A stretch of DNA of 64,000 nt from Streptomyces hygroscopicus (GTDB lineage Bacteria > Actinomycetota > Actinomycetes > Streptomycetales > Streptomycetaceae), in the NCBI GenBank assembly GCA_002021875.1, contig CP018627.1:4960001-5024000 (forward strand), in the 5' to 3' direction. Every line of letters starts with the position of its first letter. Position 1 is the first letter of the stretch. Below, one piece after another: positions 8,164-16,527 of the stretch. The translations under genes were made by a program, and so were the position numbers. The notes under the pieces are model-generated. The model saw only the letters and a list, made by a program, of their open reading frames with translations. It was not told where the DNA came from and made no database searches.

Positions 8164-9087
8164 TCAGGCCGCCCCCGCCCCGGCCCCCTCCGCGAGCGCC
8201 ATGGCGTGCAGCCGCTCCAGGCGCTCATGCGTCTCCGCGTCCGCCGGGGTGTAGGTGAGCAGCTTGGGGCCCTGCCTCGGGCCGGTCCACAGGCTGGTGG
8301 AGGCCAGCCGGAGGATGCCCACCTGCGACTGGCGGTAGACCTTGATCTTGTCGCCGGGCCGGAGCACCTCATGCCGCGCCCAGATCTCCCGGAACTCCGC
8401 GGAGGCGTCCTCCAGCCGCTTCACCATCGCCTTCCAGGCGGGCTCGGCGACATGCTCGGCCATGACGGCACGGAACTTGGCCGCCATGAGCCGGATCGTC
8501 TCGTCCCGGTCCACCAGGCTCGAACGCCACTCATCATGGGTGAAGGCCAGCCACAGGCAGTTGCGGTCCTCCGGCGGCACCTGGTCCAGGTCGCACATCA
8601 TCAGCCGGTAGGTGCGGTTGTAGGCGAGCAGGTCGAAGCGGCTGTTCTGGACGCAGGCGGGGAACGGCTCCAACTGCTCCAGCATGTGCCGCAGCGACTG
8701 CGGAACGCCCGTGCACTCGCTCGCCGGGCTCGGGTCGACGGTCCCGGCGAGCGCGAAGAGATGGGCCCGCTCGCTGCGGTCCAGGATCAGCGCGCGGGCG
8801 ATGGCGTCGAGGACCTGCGCCGAGACATGGATGTCGCGGCCCTGCTCCAGCCACGTGTACCAGGTCACGCCGACGGTCGAGAGCTGCGCGACCTCCTCGC
8901 GGCGCAGACCCGGGGTGCGCCGGCGGCGGCCCCGGGGCAGCCCCACCTGCTCAGGGGTGATCCGCTCCCGCCGGCTGCGCAGAAACGCGGCCAGCTCGCC
9001 CCGCCGTATCTCGGCCCCCGCACTCCTGCTTTCGGCCGTGGCACCCGTCGCGGTACCGGCCGTGGCTTCCCGCACCATCGTGGTCAT
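8164..9087 (-). CDS. XRE-family regulator with MmyB-like ligand-binding domain
   Basis: 307 residues from the ATG at 9087. The N-terminal helix-turn-helix region is LAAFLRSRRERITPEQVGLP to RREEVAQLSTVGVTWYTWLE (about 30-95). The C-terminal 190 residues match the MmyB-like ligand-binding domain (NRTYRLMMCDLDQVPPEDRN). Regulators of this type usually repress a divergent redox or export gene until a small ligand binds. Here the divergent neighbour is an MFS exporter starting 103 bp away, with GGTACC-type inverted repeats between. An upstream extension of the frame reads through the operator region and is not protein-like. Confidence 0.9.
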   Translation of the reverse strand: MTTMVREATAGTATGATAESRSAGAEIRRGELAAFLRSRRERITPEQVGLPRGRRRRTPGLRREEVAQLSTVGVTWYTWLEQGRDIHVSAQVLDAIARALILDRSERAHLFALAGTVDPSPASECTGVPQSLRHMLEQLEPFPACVQNSRFDLLAYNRTYRLMMCDLDQVPPEDRNCLWLAFTHDEWRSSLVDRDETIRLMAAKFRAVMAEHVAEPAWKAMVKRLEDASAEFREIWARHEVLRPGDKIKVYRQSQVGILRLASTSLWTGPRQGPKLLTYTPADAETHERLERLHAMALAEGAGAGAA

Positions 9088-9123
9088 GGCTCCAGGGTGC
9101 CTGAAGGGCTCAGCCGGTTGCCA

Positions 9124-9162
9124 GGTACTTCTTGTACCAGGATAAAGACACTCTGGTACCAG
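9124..9162. promoter_or_regulatory. Paired GGTACC-type operator sites
   Basis: Site 1 is GGTAC-TTCTT-GTACC (9124-9138). Site 2 is the palindrome CTGGTACCAG (9153-9162). The shared half GTACCAG recurs at a 22-bp interval, so both sites face the same side of the helix. They lie between the divergent XRE regulator and MFS gene and are the obvious binding sites for that regulator. Confidence 0.65.
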
Positions 9163-9189
9163 CCTGAGCGACCCAGGATCTTCGTAAGC

Positions 9190-10689
9190 GTGACCGAAAC
9201 GCAGATTTCCACGATACGAACGAGAACCCCCGCCCCGGACGCAGCGAAGACGACCGGCACGAAGAGCGCTGGCGGGAAGACCACCGGACGGACCCACACC
9301 TCCTCCGGCCCCGCGCTGAGCCCCCTCGGGCTGTTCACCGTGCTGCTGGGCGCGGCGCTGCCGCTGATCGACTTCTTCATCGTCAACGTGGCCCTGCCCA
9401 CCATGGACCACGATCTCCACGCCGGTCCGGCCGTACTGGAGCTCGTCGTCGCCGGATACGGCGTGGCGTACGCGGTACTGCTGGTCCTCGGCGGCCGGCT
9501 GGGCGACACGTTCGGACGCCGCAGGCTCTTCCTCGCCGGGATGGCGGCCTTCGGGCTGACCTCACTGGCCTGCGGGCTCGCGCCGGACGCCTGGAGCCTG
9601 GTGGGCGCCCGGGTGGCGCAGGGCGCCTCGGCCGCGCTGATGCTGCCCCAGGTGCTGGCCACGATCCACTCCTCGACCAGCGGGACGCGCCGCGCCCGCG
9701 CGCTCAGCATGTACGGCGCGACGGCCGGTCTGTCCATGGTGGCGGGCCAGATCCTGGGCGGTGTGCTGGTGGCCGCGGACATCGCGGGCACCGGGTGGCG
9801 CGCGGTCTTCCTGGTCAATGTGCCGGTCGCGGTGATCGGCCTGATCCTCGCGGTCCGTACGGTCCCCGAGACCCGTTCGGAGCGGCCCGCGCCGGTGGAC
9901 GTGCCGGGCACCGTACTGCTGGCGCTGTCGCTGATCACGCTGATGGTGCCGCTGACCGAGGGCCGGGCGGCGGGCTGGCCGCTGTGGACCTGGCTGACGC
10001 TGGGCGCGTTCCCCCTCGTGGCCGCCGCGTTCTACGTCGTGGAGCGGCGCGCCGACCGGGCGGGACGCACGCCGCTGCTGCCGCCGAGCCTGTTCGCGCT
10101 GAACGGGCTGCGGCGCGGGCTGCCGATGGTGGTGCCGTTCTCGATCGGCTTCGGTGGCTTCATGTTCGTCATCGCGGTCGCACTGCAGCAGGGGCTGCGG
10201 TACGGGCCGGTCGAGGCCGGGCTGGCGCTGGCGCCGATGGCCACGACGTTCTTCGTGGCCTCGCTGATGGGGCCGCGCCTGGTGGGCCGGTACGGCAGCC
10301 GTGTGGTGACCGCGGGCGGGCTGATCCAGGCCGTGGGCATCGCGGTGCTGATGCTGGCCGTATGGCGCGACTGGCAGGGTCTGTCGCTGGCCGGGCTGCT
10401 GCCGGGCGTCGCGCTGGCCGGGTTCGGACAGGGGCTGCAGCTTCCGGTGCTGATCCGGATCGTGCTCGCCGACGTGCCGAACGATCGGGCCGGGGTGGGG
10501 AGCGGCGTGATGGTCACCACCCAGCAGTCCGCGCTGGCACTGGGCGTGGCGACGCTCGGCACGCTCTTCCTGTCCCTGGAGCCTTCGATGGGCATGGGTG
10601 ACGCACTGGTCATCACGCTCGCGGCCCAGCTCGCCGCGATCGCGCTGACCCTGCTGCTGAGCCTGCGCCTGCCGCGCGCGGTGGCGTAA
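9190..10689 (+). CDS. MFS exporter, DHA2 type, divergent from its XRE regulator
   Basis: About 499 residues from the GTG at 9190. A polar N-terminal tail of roughly 45 residues precedes LFTVLLGAALPLIDFFIVNVALP, the first transmembrane helix with the DHA2 D1 motif. Then come LGGRLGDTFGRRRLFL (motif A) and about 13 more hydrophobic segments. The tail is rich in Thr, Pro and Ala and is unusually long, so a later start is possible but none with a good ribosome site was seen. Export of a ligand recognised by the neighbouring XRE protein is the simplest reading. The substrate is unknown. Confidence 0.88.
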   Translation: MTETQISTIRTRTPAPDAAKTTGTKSAGGKTTGRTHTSSGPALSPLGLFTVLLGAALPLIDFFIVNVALPTMDHDLHAGPAVLELVVAGYGVAYAVLLVLGGRLGDTFGRRRLFLAGMAAFGLTSLACGLAPDAWSLVGARVAQGASAALMLPQVLATIHSSTSGTRRARALSMYGATAGLSMVAGQILGGVLVAADIAGTGWRAVFLVNVPVAVIGLILAVRTVPETRSERPAPVDVPGTVLLALSLITLMVPLTEGRAAGWPLWTWLTLGAFPLVAAAFYVVERRADRAGRTPLLPPSLFALNGLRRGLPMVVPFSIGFGGFMFVIAVALQQGLRYGPVEAGLALAPMATTFFVASLMGPRLVGRYGSRVVTAGGLIQAVGIAVLMLAVWRDWQGLSLAGLLPGVALAGFGQGLQLPVLIRIVLADVPNDRAGVGSGVMVTTQQSALALGVATLGTLFLSLEPSMGMGDALVITLAAQLAAIALTLLLSLRLPRAVA

Positions 10690-10797
10690 GAGGTGACCGC
10701 CATCGAGGATGGCTGTCCCGGCGAACGCCGCCGCGGGCGCCCGCTACCCGGAGGCCCGGATGGCCACCCTCGGCAGTGAGAAGAAGCAAGGGACCCG

Positions 10798-11060
10798 ATG
10801 CCGCCGCCCGAGACTTCTTCTGCTGGGGCAGCCCGCGACCAGGTCGTGCACCGGGTGGTCCAAGGCCCGCTGTGTCACGACGGTGTCGTGCCGGCGCCGG
10901 CGTATACGCGGGGGCTGCTGGCGCCGTTGGAGCGTAAGAACGGGTGGCCGGTGGCCGAGGAGGCCGGCCATGGCGGCCCGGACCGGATGCAGCGGCTGCT
11001 GAACCGCATCGGCTGGGACGCGAACGGGGTCCTCGACGACCGTGCGCGCCTACGCCCGTG
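10798..11060 (+). pseudogene. Transposase remnant (IS701-like N-terminal fragment)
   Basis: The reading frame contains AYTRGLLAPLERKNGWPVAE followed by HGGPDRMQRLLNRIGWDANG and VLDD, the familiar N-terminal core of IS701-type DDE transposases. After VLDD one extra base shifts the frame; the neighbouring frame then gives VRAYARGPY and stops. No catalytic domain, terminal inverted repeat or target duplication is visible. The fragment ends about 10 bp from the stop codon of the convergent response-regulator gene, so an insertion and deletion event ended right there. The 10690-10840 stretch upstream shows no other gene. Confidence 0.75.
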
Positions 11061-11067
11061 GCCCCTA

Positions 11068-11712
11068 CTAGCCCACGCCCAGGAACCGCAGCACGGCCAG
11101 CACCCTGCGGTGGTCCGCCTCGGCGACCGGCAGGTCCAGCTTCCCCAAGATGGAGTTGATGTGCTTGGCCACCGCGCTCTCGCTGATCACCAACGCCCCG
11201 GCGATCCCCGCGTTCGACCGCCCGCCGGCCATCAGCTCCAGTACGTCGCGCTCACGCGAGGTCAGCCGGTCCAGCGGATCGCTGTGCCGCCGCACCAGCA
11301 ACTGGGCCACGACCTGCGGGTCCAGGGCGGTGCCACCGCCCGCCACCCGGCGCAGCGCGTCGATGAACTCCTCCACGTCCGCGACCCGCTGCTTGAGCAG
11401 ATAGCCGATCCCGCTGGTGTGGGACGTCAGCAGGTCCGCCGCGTACCGCTCCTCGACGTACTGCGACAGCAGCAGCACGGCGGTGTCCGGCCACTGCCGC
11501 CGGATCAGCAGGGCCGCCCGGACGCCCTCGTCCGTGAAGCCCGGGGGCATCCGGACGTCCACGACCGCGATGTCCGGGCGGTGTTCCTCGACCGCCGCCA
11601 GCAGCCCCTCGGCGTCCGCCGCCTCCGCCACGACCTCGAAGCCCGCGGTCTGTACGACCTTGACCAGGCCGATCCGCAGCAGAACCGAGTCCTCGGCGAT
11701 CACAGCGCGCAC
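11068..11712 (-). CDS. NarL/FixJ-family response regulator
   Basis: 214 residues. The receiver domain (1-120) has AVIAEDS at the start and the phospho-acceptor Asp52 in IAVVDVRMPP. The C-terminal LuxR-type helix-turn-helix is LTSRERDVLELMAGGRSNAG to ESAVAKHINSILGKL (about 150-200). It starts at GTG 11712, overlapping the 3' end of the kinase gene by 13 bp; an internal GTG three codons later is also possible. It forms a two-component pair with the upstream kinase. Its targets are unknown. Confidence 0.92.
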   Translation of the reverse strand: MRAVIAEDSVLLRIGLVKVVQTAGFEVVAEAADAEGLLAAVEEHRPDIAVVDVRMPPGFTDEGVRAALLIRRQWPDTAVLLLSQYVEERYAADLLTSHTSGIGYLLKQRVADVEEFIDALRRVAGGGTALDPQVVAQLLVRRHSDPLDRLTSRERDVLELMAGGRSNAGIAGALVISESAVAKHINSILGKLDLPVAEADHRRVLAVLRFLGVG

Positions 11713-12914
11713 GGCAGCTCCACAGTGATGACGGTCGGGCCCCCGCGGGGGCTGCTGATGTCGAACGTGCCGTCCACCGACCCGGTCCGTTTGGCGAGCC
11801 CGCCGAGGCCGCTGCCCCGCGCGGGGTCGGCGCCGCCCACCCCGTCGTCCTCGACGACGATCCGCAGCGTGCCCCCGGCGCGGACGACCGTGACGTCGGC
11901 CCGCTCCGCCCGGGCGTGCTTGGCGACGTTGGCGAGCGCCTCGGACACGACGAAGTACGCGACGGCCTCGACTGTCGGGGCGGCTCGCTCCGGCACATGG
12001 ACATGCAGCCGCACCGGCAGTGGGGCGCGCGCCGCGATGCCGGAGAGGGCGGCGTCCAGACCGAGTTCGTCGAGGACGGCCGGGTGCAGCCCGCGCACCA
12101 GGCTGCTCAGCTCCTCGATGGCCCCCTTGGCCTCCCGGTGCGCCTCGTCGATGACCTGCCGCGCCTCGTCCGGCAGATCCTTGAGAGTGGCCTTCGCCAG
12201 CCCCAGGTTGACCGCCATGGACACCAGCCGCTGCTGGGCGCCGTCGTGCAGATCGCGTTCGATGCGGCGGCGCTCGGCGTCGGCCGCGTCGACCGCCCCC
12301 GCACGGCTCTCGGTCAGGTCCTCGACCCGCCGTTCCAGCTCCTTGGCGGGGACGGGGCCCAGCAGCGTGGTGGCGGCGCGGGTGTCGAGCCGCGCGAGGG
12401 CACCGATGAGCGCGTAGGCAAGGCCCAGCAGGATCAGGCCGCCCGCCGTGACATACGCGGCCTGGGTCGAGTATCCGACGTGGTCGAGCCGCCAGGACAG
12501 CGGGACGCCCCATATCCACAGGTACACGGTGGCGGCCCCGAGGCCGACGAGGGCCATCGTGGCGGCCAGTACCCCGCCCCAGGCGACCGCCGGTCCGGCC
12601 AGCAGGTGGTACCACAGTTGCCGCGGAGCCCACCCGGGCCCGGTGATCTCGATGTCGAGCAGCTCCTTGAAGCGCCACCGCTGGACGCGCGTCAGCACGG
12701 GCGTGGCCACGGCCGGGACGACGAGCGGGAGGACGAGGGCGAGCACGACCCACCCCAGGGCCGCGATGTCCTCGTAGATCAGCCACGGAACGCTCATGGG
12801 GATCGCCCAGGCCACGAACTGCGCCGCCGCACCCGCGACGCCGAAACCGAGGTCGCGCCGCAGCCGGTGAAGCGTCCGCTCGAACGCGGGCCGCAGCGCG
12901 GTGGGGAGTCTCAT
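11700..12914 (-). CDS. Sensor histidine kinase, NarX/DesK-like (HisKA_3)
   Basis: 404 residues. Two membrane blocks (about 25-75 and 105-175) are followed by the dimerisation and phospho-acceptor motif ERRRIERDLHDGAQQR (His223). A HATPase domain with LANVAKHARA and EDDGVGG ends the protein. The C-terminus overlaps the response regulator start, so both are co-translated. There is no large extracytoplasmic sensor loop, which suggests that it senses a membrane-level signal. The region between this gene and the next plus-strand gene (12915-13086) holds the divergent promoters. Confidence 0.92.
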   Translation of the reverse strand: MRLPTALRPAFERTLHRLRRDLGFGVAGAAAQFVAWAIPMSVPWLIYEDIAALGWVVLALVLPLVVPAVATPVLTRVQRWRFKELLDIEITGPGWAPRQLWYHLLAGPAVAWGGVLAATMALVGLGAATVYLWIWGVPLSWRLDHVGYSTQAAYVTAGGLILLGLAYALIGALARLDTRAATTLLGPVPAKELERRVEDLTESRAGAVDAADAERRRIERDLHDGAQQRLVSMAVNLGLAKATLKDLPDEARQVIDEAHREAKGAIEELSSLVRGLHPAVLDELGLDAALSGIAARAPLPVRLHVHVPERAAPTVEAVAYFVVSEALANVAKHARAERADVTVVRAGGTLRIVVEDDGVGGADPARGSGLGGLAKRTGSVDGTFDISSPRGGPTVITVELPCAL

Positions 12915-13086
12915 ACGGCGACTCTAGAGCGGCTCGGTGCGGCCGCGCGCTGGAGCGCGGACCCGGAAAAGGAGTGCAGCCAGTGCCACCCCACAACGGC
13001 AACTGCCTTGAACGACACGGGCGGTGGCGCCGACAAGGCTGGTGGGCAGGCCCGATCCCCGGGCCGTCCGGAAGGAGACCCGCCCC

Positions 13087-13569
13087 ATGACCGCCCTGTA
13101 CGCCCCCGCCCGGCCCGGCCGCAGCACATCTCGCTCCCGGCCCGCGTGGATCACGCGGATACGCCCCGAGCCGGTGCTGCTGGCCTCGGGGGCGGCGCTG
13201 GTCCCCTGGCTGTACGTACTGGCCCGGACGGTGCCGTCCACGGCCCAGGTCGGCCACTGGAACGCCGCTTGGGTGGGCCTCGACGCCCTCGAGGCGCTCG
13301 GGCTGCTCTCCACCGCCGCGCTGCGCAGACGCGGCGACGACCGCCATCGTCTGACCGCGGCGGCGACGGGAGCGCTGCTCGTGGTGGACGCGTGGTTCGA
13401 CACGGTGACCGCCGCGCCGGGCGGGGAACTGGCGGTGGCGGTCGCGATGGCGGCCTGCGCGGAGCTGCCGCTGGCGGCGCTGTGCACGGCGCTGGCGCTC
13501 GGCCGGGGGCGGCGGACCGTCCGCGACAACGCGCGGCTCACCCCTGCGAGGCGGCCCACCACAGAATGA
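13087..13569 (+). CDS. Small integral membrane protein, unknown function
   Basis: 160 residues beginning MTALYAPARPGRSTSRSRPA; the ATG is preceded by AAGGAGA at a good distance. There are four likely hydrophobic helices (about 28-48, 60-78, 92-112 and 118-140) and a basic C-terminal tail. It is divergent from the sensor kinase gene and could be its target, which is inference from position only. The last 32 bp overlap the 3' end of the convergent zinc-finger-like gene. No family was recognised. Confidence 0.7.
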   Translation: MTALYAPARPGRSTSRSRPAWITRIRPEPVLLASGAALVPWLYVLARTVPSTAQVGHWNAAWVGLDALEALGLLSTAALRRRGDDRHRLTAAATGALLVVDAWFDTVTAAPGGELAVAVAMAACAELPLAALCTALALGRGRRTVRDNARLTPARRPTTE

Positions 13570-13840
13570 CCGCTGCCGCCGCGAAGCAGGCCAGCATGAT
13601 CAGCACGACCTGCCGCCGCGCCGCCGCGTCGGCGGTCATCCGCGGGGAGCCGAGGGCTCCGTGCGCCTGGGCGAGGTGGTCGAGTCCCTTGTGGCGGGCG
13701 CCGCCGTAGGTGATCCGCTCCTGCCAGTCGCAATGCTTGCAGCCGAGCAGCCGCCGCTGCCCCGGACCGTAGCCGTAGCTCACCTCGAAGACCGTGCCGT
13801 CCTCGCGGGTGGCGGTGATGTGATGCGTCACGCCTCGCAC
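13538..13840 (-). CDS. Small zinc-finger-like protein with C-terminal membrane helix
   Basis: 100 residues. The middle has CKHCDW and, 19-20 residues on, HLAQAH, together a plausible C2H2 zinc site. The end (VVLIMLACFAAAAVILWWAA) is a single transmembrane helix, so the finger would sit on one membrane face. It converges on the preceding gene with a 32-bp overlap of coding ends. Function is unknown. Confidence 0.65.
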   Translation of the reverse strand: MRGVTHHITATREDGTVFEVSYGYGPGQRRLLGCKHCDWQERITYGGARHKGLDHLAQAHGALGSPRMTADAAARRQVVLIMLACFAAAAVILWWAASQG

Positions 13841-13870
13841 GATTGGTGAACCCCCCGTTCTGCCGAACCG

Positions 13871-13917
13871 ACGGGCCCCGGCGCCACGGACATCGCGTCC
13901 GCGGCGCCGGAGCCCGT
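13871..13917 (-). terminator. Long imperfect hairpin downstream of glyS
   Basis: Arms of 21 bases (13871-13891 and 13897-13917) pair with only a couple of mismatches around a 5-base loop. It sits 53-99 bp past the glyS stop, without a U-tract as is normal in this GC range. Confidence 0.65.
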
Positions 13918-13969
13918 CGTCGGGTATGTGTCCGGTGCCCGTGGCCCGGGCGCGATGGCCCGGGCCAGG

Positions 13970-15352
13970 TCAGCAGCCGATCAGGCGGCCGCCCAGGTAG
14001 GACTGGATCTGGTCGAGGGAGACCCGCTCCTGCTTCATCGTGTCGCGCTCGCGCACGGTCACGGCGTTGTCGTCGAGGGTGTCGAAGTCCACGGTGACGC
14101 AGAAGGGCGTGCCGATCTCGTCCTGGCGACGGTAGCGGCGGCCGATCGCGCCCGCGTCGTCGAACTCGATGTTCCAGTGCTTGCGCAGGTCCGCCGCGAG
14201 CCCCTTGGCCTTCGGCGAGAGCTGCGGGTTGCGGGACAGCGGCAGCACCGCGACCTTGACCGGCGCCAGACGCGGGTCGAGCCGCATCACGGTGCGCTTC
14301 TCCATCTTGCCCTTGGCGTTCGGCGCCTCGTCCTCGACGTACGCGTCGAGCATGAAGGCCAGCATCGCGCGGCCCACGCCCGCCGCCGGCTCGATGACGT
14401 AGGGGGTCCAGCGCTCGCCGGCCTCCTGGTCGAAGTACGACAGGTCCTGGCCGGACGCCGCCGAGTGCGCCTTCAGGTCGAAGTCGGTGCGGTTGGCCAG
14501 GCCCTCCAGCTCGCCCCACTCCGAGCCGCCGAAGCTGAAGCGGTACTCGATGTCAGCGGTGCGCTTGGAGTAGTGGGAGAGCTTCTCCTTCGGGTGCTCG
14601 TACCACCGGATGTTCGCCTCCTGGAGACCGAGGTCCCGGTACCAGTTCCAGCGCTGCTCCATCCAGTACTCGTGCCACGTCTCGTCCTCGCCCGGCTTGA
14701 CGAAGAACTCCATCTCCATCTGCTCGAATTCACGCGTCCGGAAGATGAAGTTTCCCGGCGTGATCTCGTTGCGGAACGACTTGCCGACCTGCGCGATACC
14801 GAACGGCGGCTTCCGGCGCGAGGTCTGCTGGACGGCGAGGAAGTTGGTGAAGATGCCCTGGGCGGTCTCGGGGCGCAGATACGCGATCGAGCCGGAGTCC
14901 TGGGTCGGGCCGAGGTGGGTGGCGAGCAGCCCGGAGAACTGCTTGGGCTCGGTGAAGCTGCCCTTGTTGCCGCAGTGCGGGCAGTTGACGTCGGCCAGGC
15001 CGTTCTCGGGGAGCCGGCCGTGCTTGGCCTCGTACGCCTCCTCCAGGTGGTCCGCGCGGAACCGCTTGTGGCAGGAGGTGCACTCGGTGAGCGGGTCCGT
15101 GAAGGTGGCGACGTGGCCGGACGCCTCCCACACCTCACGGGCCAGGATCACGGACGAGTCGAGTCCGACGACGTCGTCACGAGAGGTGACCATCGAACGC
15201 CACCACTGCCGCTTGATGTTCTCCTTCAGTTCCACGCCGAGCGGTCCGTAGTCCCAGGCGGCGCGCTGGCCGCCGTAGATCTCGCTGCACGGGTAGACGA
15301 AGCCACGGCGCTTGCTGAGGCTGACGATGGTGTCGATCTTGTCGGCGGCCAC
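13970..15352 (-). CDS. glyS: Glycine-tRNA ligase (alpha2 type)
   Basis: Class II aminoacyl-tRNA synthetase of 460 residues. It starts [20 protein letters not shown] with the glycine-specific SEIYGG and [11 protein letters not shown] signatures. A zinc-ribbon-like pair is seen (CTSCHKRF and CPHCGNKG). Motif 2 is [20 protein letters not shown] and motif 3 includes [14 protein letters not shown]. The C-terminal anticodon-binding domain includes [13 protein letters not shown]. It is monocistronic and divergent from the zinc-uptake operon. Confidence 0.97.
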   Translation of the reverse strand: MAADKIDTIVSLSKRRGFVYPCSEIYGGQRAAWDYGPLGVELKENIKRQWWRSMVTSRDDVVGLDSSVILAREVWEASGHVATFTDPLTECTSCHKRFRADHLEEAYEAKHGRLPENGLADVNCPHCGNKGSFTEPKQFSGLLATHLGPTQDSGSIAYLRPETAQGIFTNFLAVQQTSRRKPPFGIAQVGKSFRNEITPGNFIFRTREFEQMEMEFFVKPGEDETWHEYWMEQRWNWYRDLGLQEANIRWYEHPKEKLSHYSKRTADIEYRFSFGGSEWGELEGLANRTDFDLKAHSAASGQDLSYFDQEAGERWTPYVIEPAAGVGRAMLAFMLDAYVEDEAPNAKGKMEKRTVMRLDPRLAPVKVAVLPLSRNPQLSPKAKGLAADLRKHWNIEFDDAGAIGRRYRRQDEIGTPFCVTVDFDTLDDNAVTVRERDTMKQERVSLDQIQSYLGGRLIGC

Positions 15353-15466
15353 GGTGCTCTCTTCATTGATGACGACACTGACGACGAAGCGAATGCTTCA
15401 GGTTACCGGCGGCGGCACCCCCCGGATCAAATCGGTAGTCGAAGCGATCAACAAGAGGACAGTTGT

Positions 15467-15481
15467 TGACAATCGTTTCCA
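15467..15481 (+). promoter_or_regulatory. Zur box 1 upstream of znuA
   Basis: TGACAATCGTTTCCA closely fits the actinobacterial Zur consensus TGAAAATGATTTTCA (four mismatches, near-palindromic). It lies 22 bp ahead of a second copy. Zinc-loaded Zur should bind here and repress the uptake operon. Confidence 0.7.
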
Positions 15482-15488
15482 TCTTTGT

Positions 15489-15503
15489 TGAAAATGAGAG
15501 TCA
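15489..15503 (+). promoter_or_regulatory. Zur box 2 overlapping the znuA start
   Basis: TGAAAATGAGAGTCA matches the Zur consensus at 12 of 15 positions. It covers the 9 bases between the two candidate znuA ATG codons (15494 and 15503). An operator this close to the start implies a very short or absent leader on the mRNA. Confidence 0.75.
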
Positions 15504-16498
15504 TGAACATACGCCGCCTCAGGCCCACGACCGCCCTCGTCGGAGCCGCCGCACTGGGCCTGACCACCCTCACAGCCTGCTCCTCCAACGTTGGCGACGG
15601 AAGGACGGACGGCAAGCTGGACGTGGTGGCGTCGTTCTATCCCCTGCAGTTCCTCGCCCAGCGGATCGGCGGGACCGCCATCCATGTGTCCTCCCTGACC
15701 AAGCCCGGCGTCGAACCGCACGATCTGGAGATCAGCCCCCGGCAGACCGCCGATCTCAGCAAGGCGGGCCTGGTGGTCTACCTCAAGGGGCTGCAGCCCT
15801 CCGTCGACCGGGCCATCGGACAGGCCGAGCCGAAGCACGTCGCCGACGCCGCCTCGTACACCACGCTGGAGGACCACGGCACGGAGGTCGAGGGCGACCA
15901 TGACCACGGGGGCGAAGGCGGTCACGGGGGCGAGGGTGACGAAGGGCACGAGGGCCACGCCCACTCCGGCGACGCCGCCGCCGACCCCCACATCTGGCTG
16001 GACCCGGTGCGCTACGCCCAGGTCGCCAAGGGTGTCGGCAAGGCGCTGGAGAAGGCCGACCCCGATCACGCCACGACGTACAAGAAGAACACCACCGCCC
16101 TGGTCAAGGAGCTGACCACGCTCGATCAGGACTTCCGGAGCGGTTTGAAGGACCGTTCGTCGGACACCTTCATCACGACCCACGCCGCCTTCGGCTATCT
16201 CGCCGAGCGCTACGGTCTGCGGCAGGAGGCGATCTCCGGCCTCGACCCCGAATCCGAGCCCAGCCCGGCCCGGATCAAGGGGCTGCACAGCGTCGCCAAG
16301 AAGGACAAGGTCAACACCGTCTTCTTCGAAACCCTCGTGAGCGACCGGACGGCGAAGACGCTGGCGGGCGACCTCCATCTGCGGACCGATGTGCTCGATC
16401 CCATCGAGGGCATCGGCGACAAGTCCAAGGGTGACGACTACATCCAGGTCATGCGATCCAACCTGAAGGCCCTGCAGAAGGCGCTGGGCACCAAGTGA
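15503..16498 (+). CDS. znuA: Zinc ABC transporter substrate-binding lipoprotein
   Basis: 331 residues from the ATG at 15503 (MNIRRLRPTTALVGAAALGL); an in-frame ATG lies three codons upstream. The lipobox is LTTLTAC. The metal-binding cluster A-I fold is seen in SFYPLQFLAQRIGG, the GVEPHDLEISP histidine, the HAAFGYLAERYG histidine and FFETLVSDRTAKTLA. A His/Asp/Glu-rich loop (about 133-160, HDHGGEGGHGGEGDEGHEGH) is diagnostic for zinc rather than manganese binders. It is the first gene of znuA-znuC-znuB, with zur 170 bp further on. Confidence 0.95.
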   Translation: MNIRRLRPTTALVGAAALGLTTLTACSSNVGDGRTDGKLDVVASFYPLQFLAQRIGGTAIHVSSLTKPGVEPHDLEISPRQTADLSKAGLVVYLKGLQPSVDRAIGQAEPKHVADAASYTTLEDHGTEVEGDHDHGGEGGHGGEGDEGHEGHAHSGDAAADPHIWLDPVRYAQVAKGVGKALEKADPDHATTYKKNTTALVKELTTLDQDFRSGLKDRSSDTFITTHAAFGYLAERYGLRQEAISGLDPESEPSPARIKGLHSVAKKDKVNTVFFETLVSDRTAKTLAGDLHLRTDVLDPIEGIGDKSKGDDYIQVMRSNLKALQKALGTK

Positions 16499-16527
16499 CG
16501 GACCACCCCACGGAGGTCGAGGAAACG

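Noticed and set aside
6423..8372. 649-codon minus-strand frame over the first MFS gene
   Set aside because: Antisense to a clear 14-helix transporter; composition is typical shadow.
6429..10689. Biosynthetic gene cluster around the two exporters
   Set aside because: Exporters are present but there are no synthase, NRPS, PKS or tailoring genes near them.
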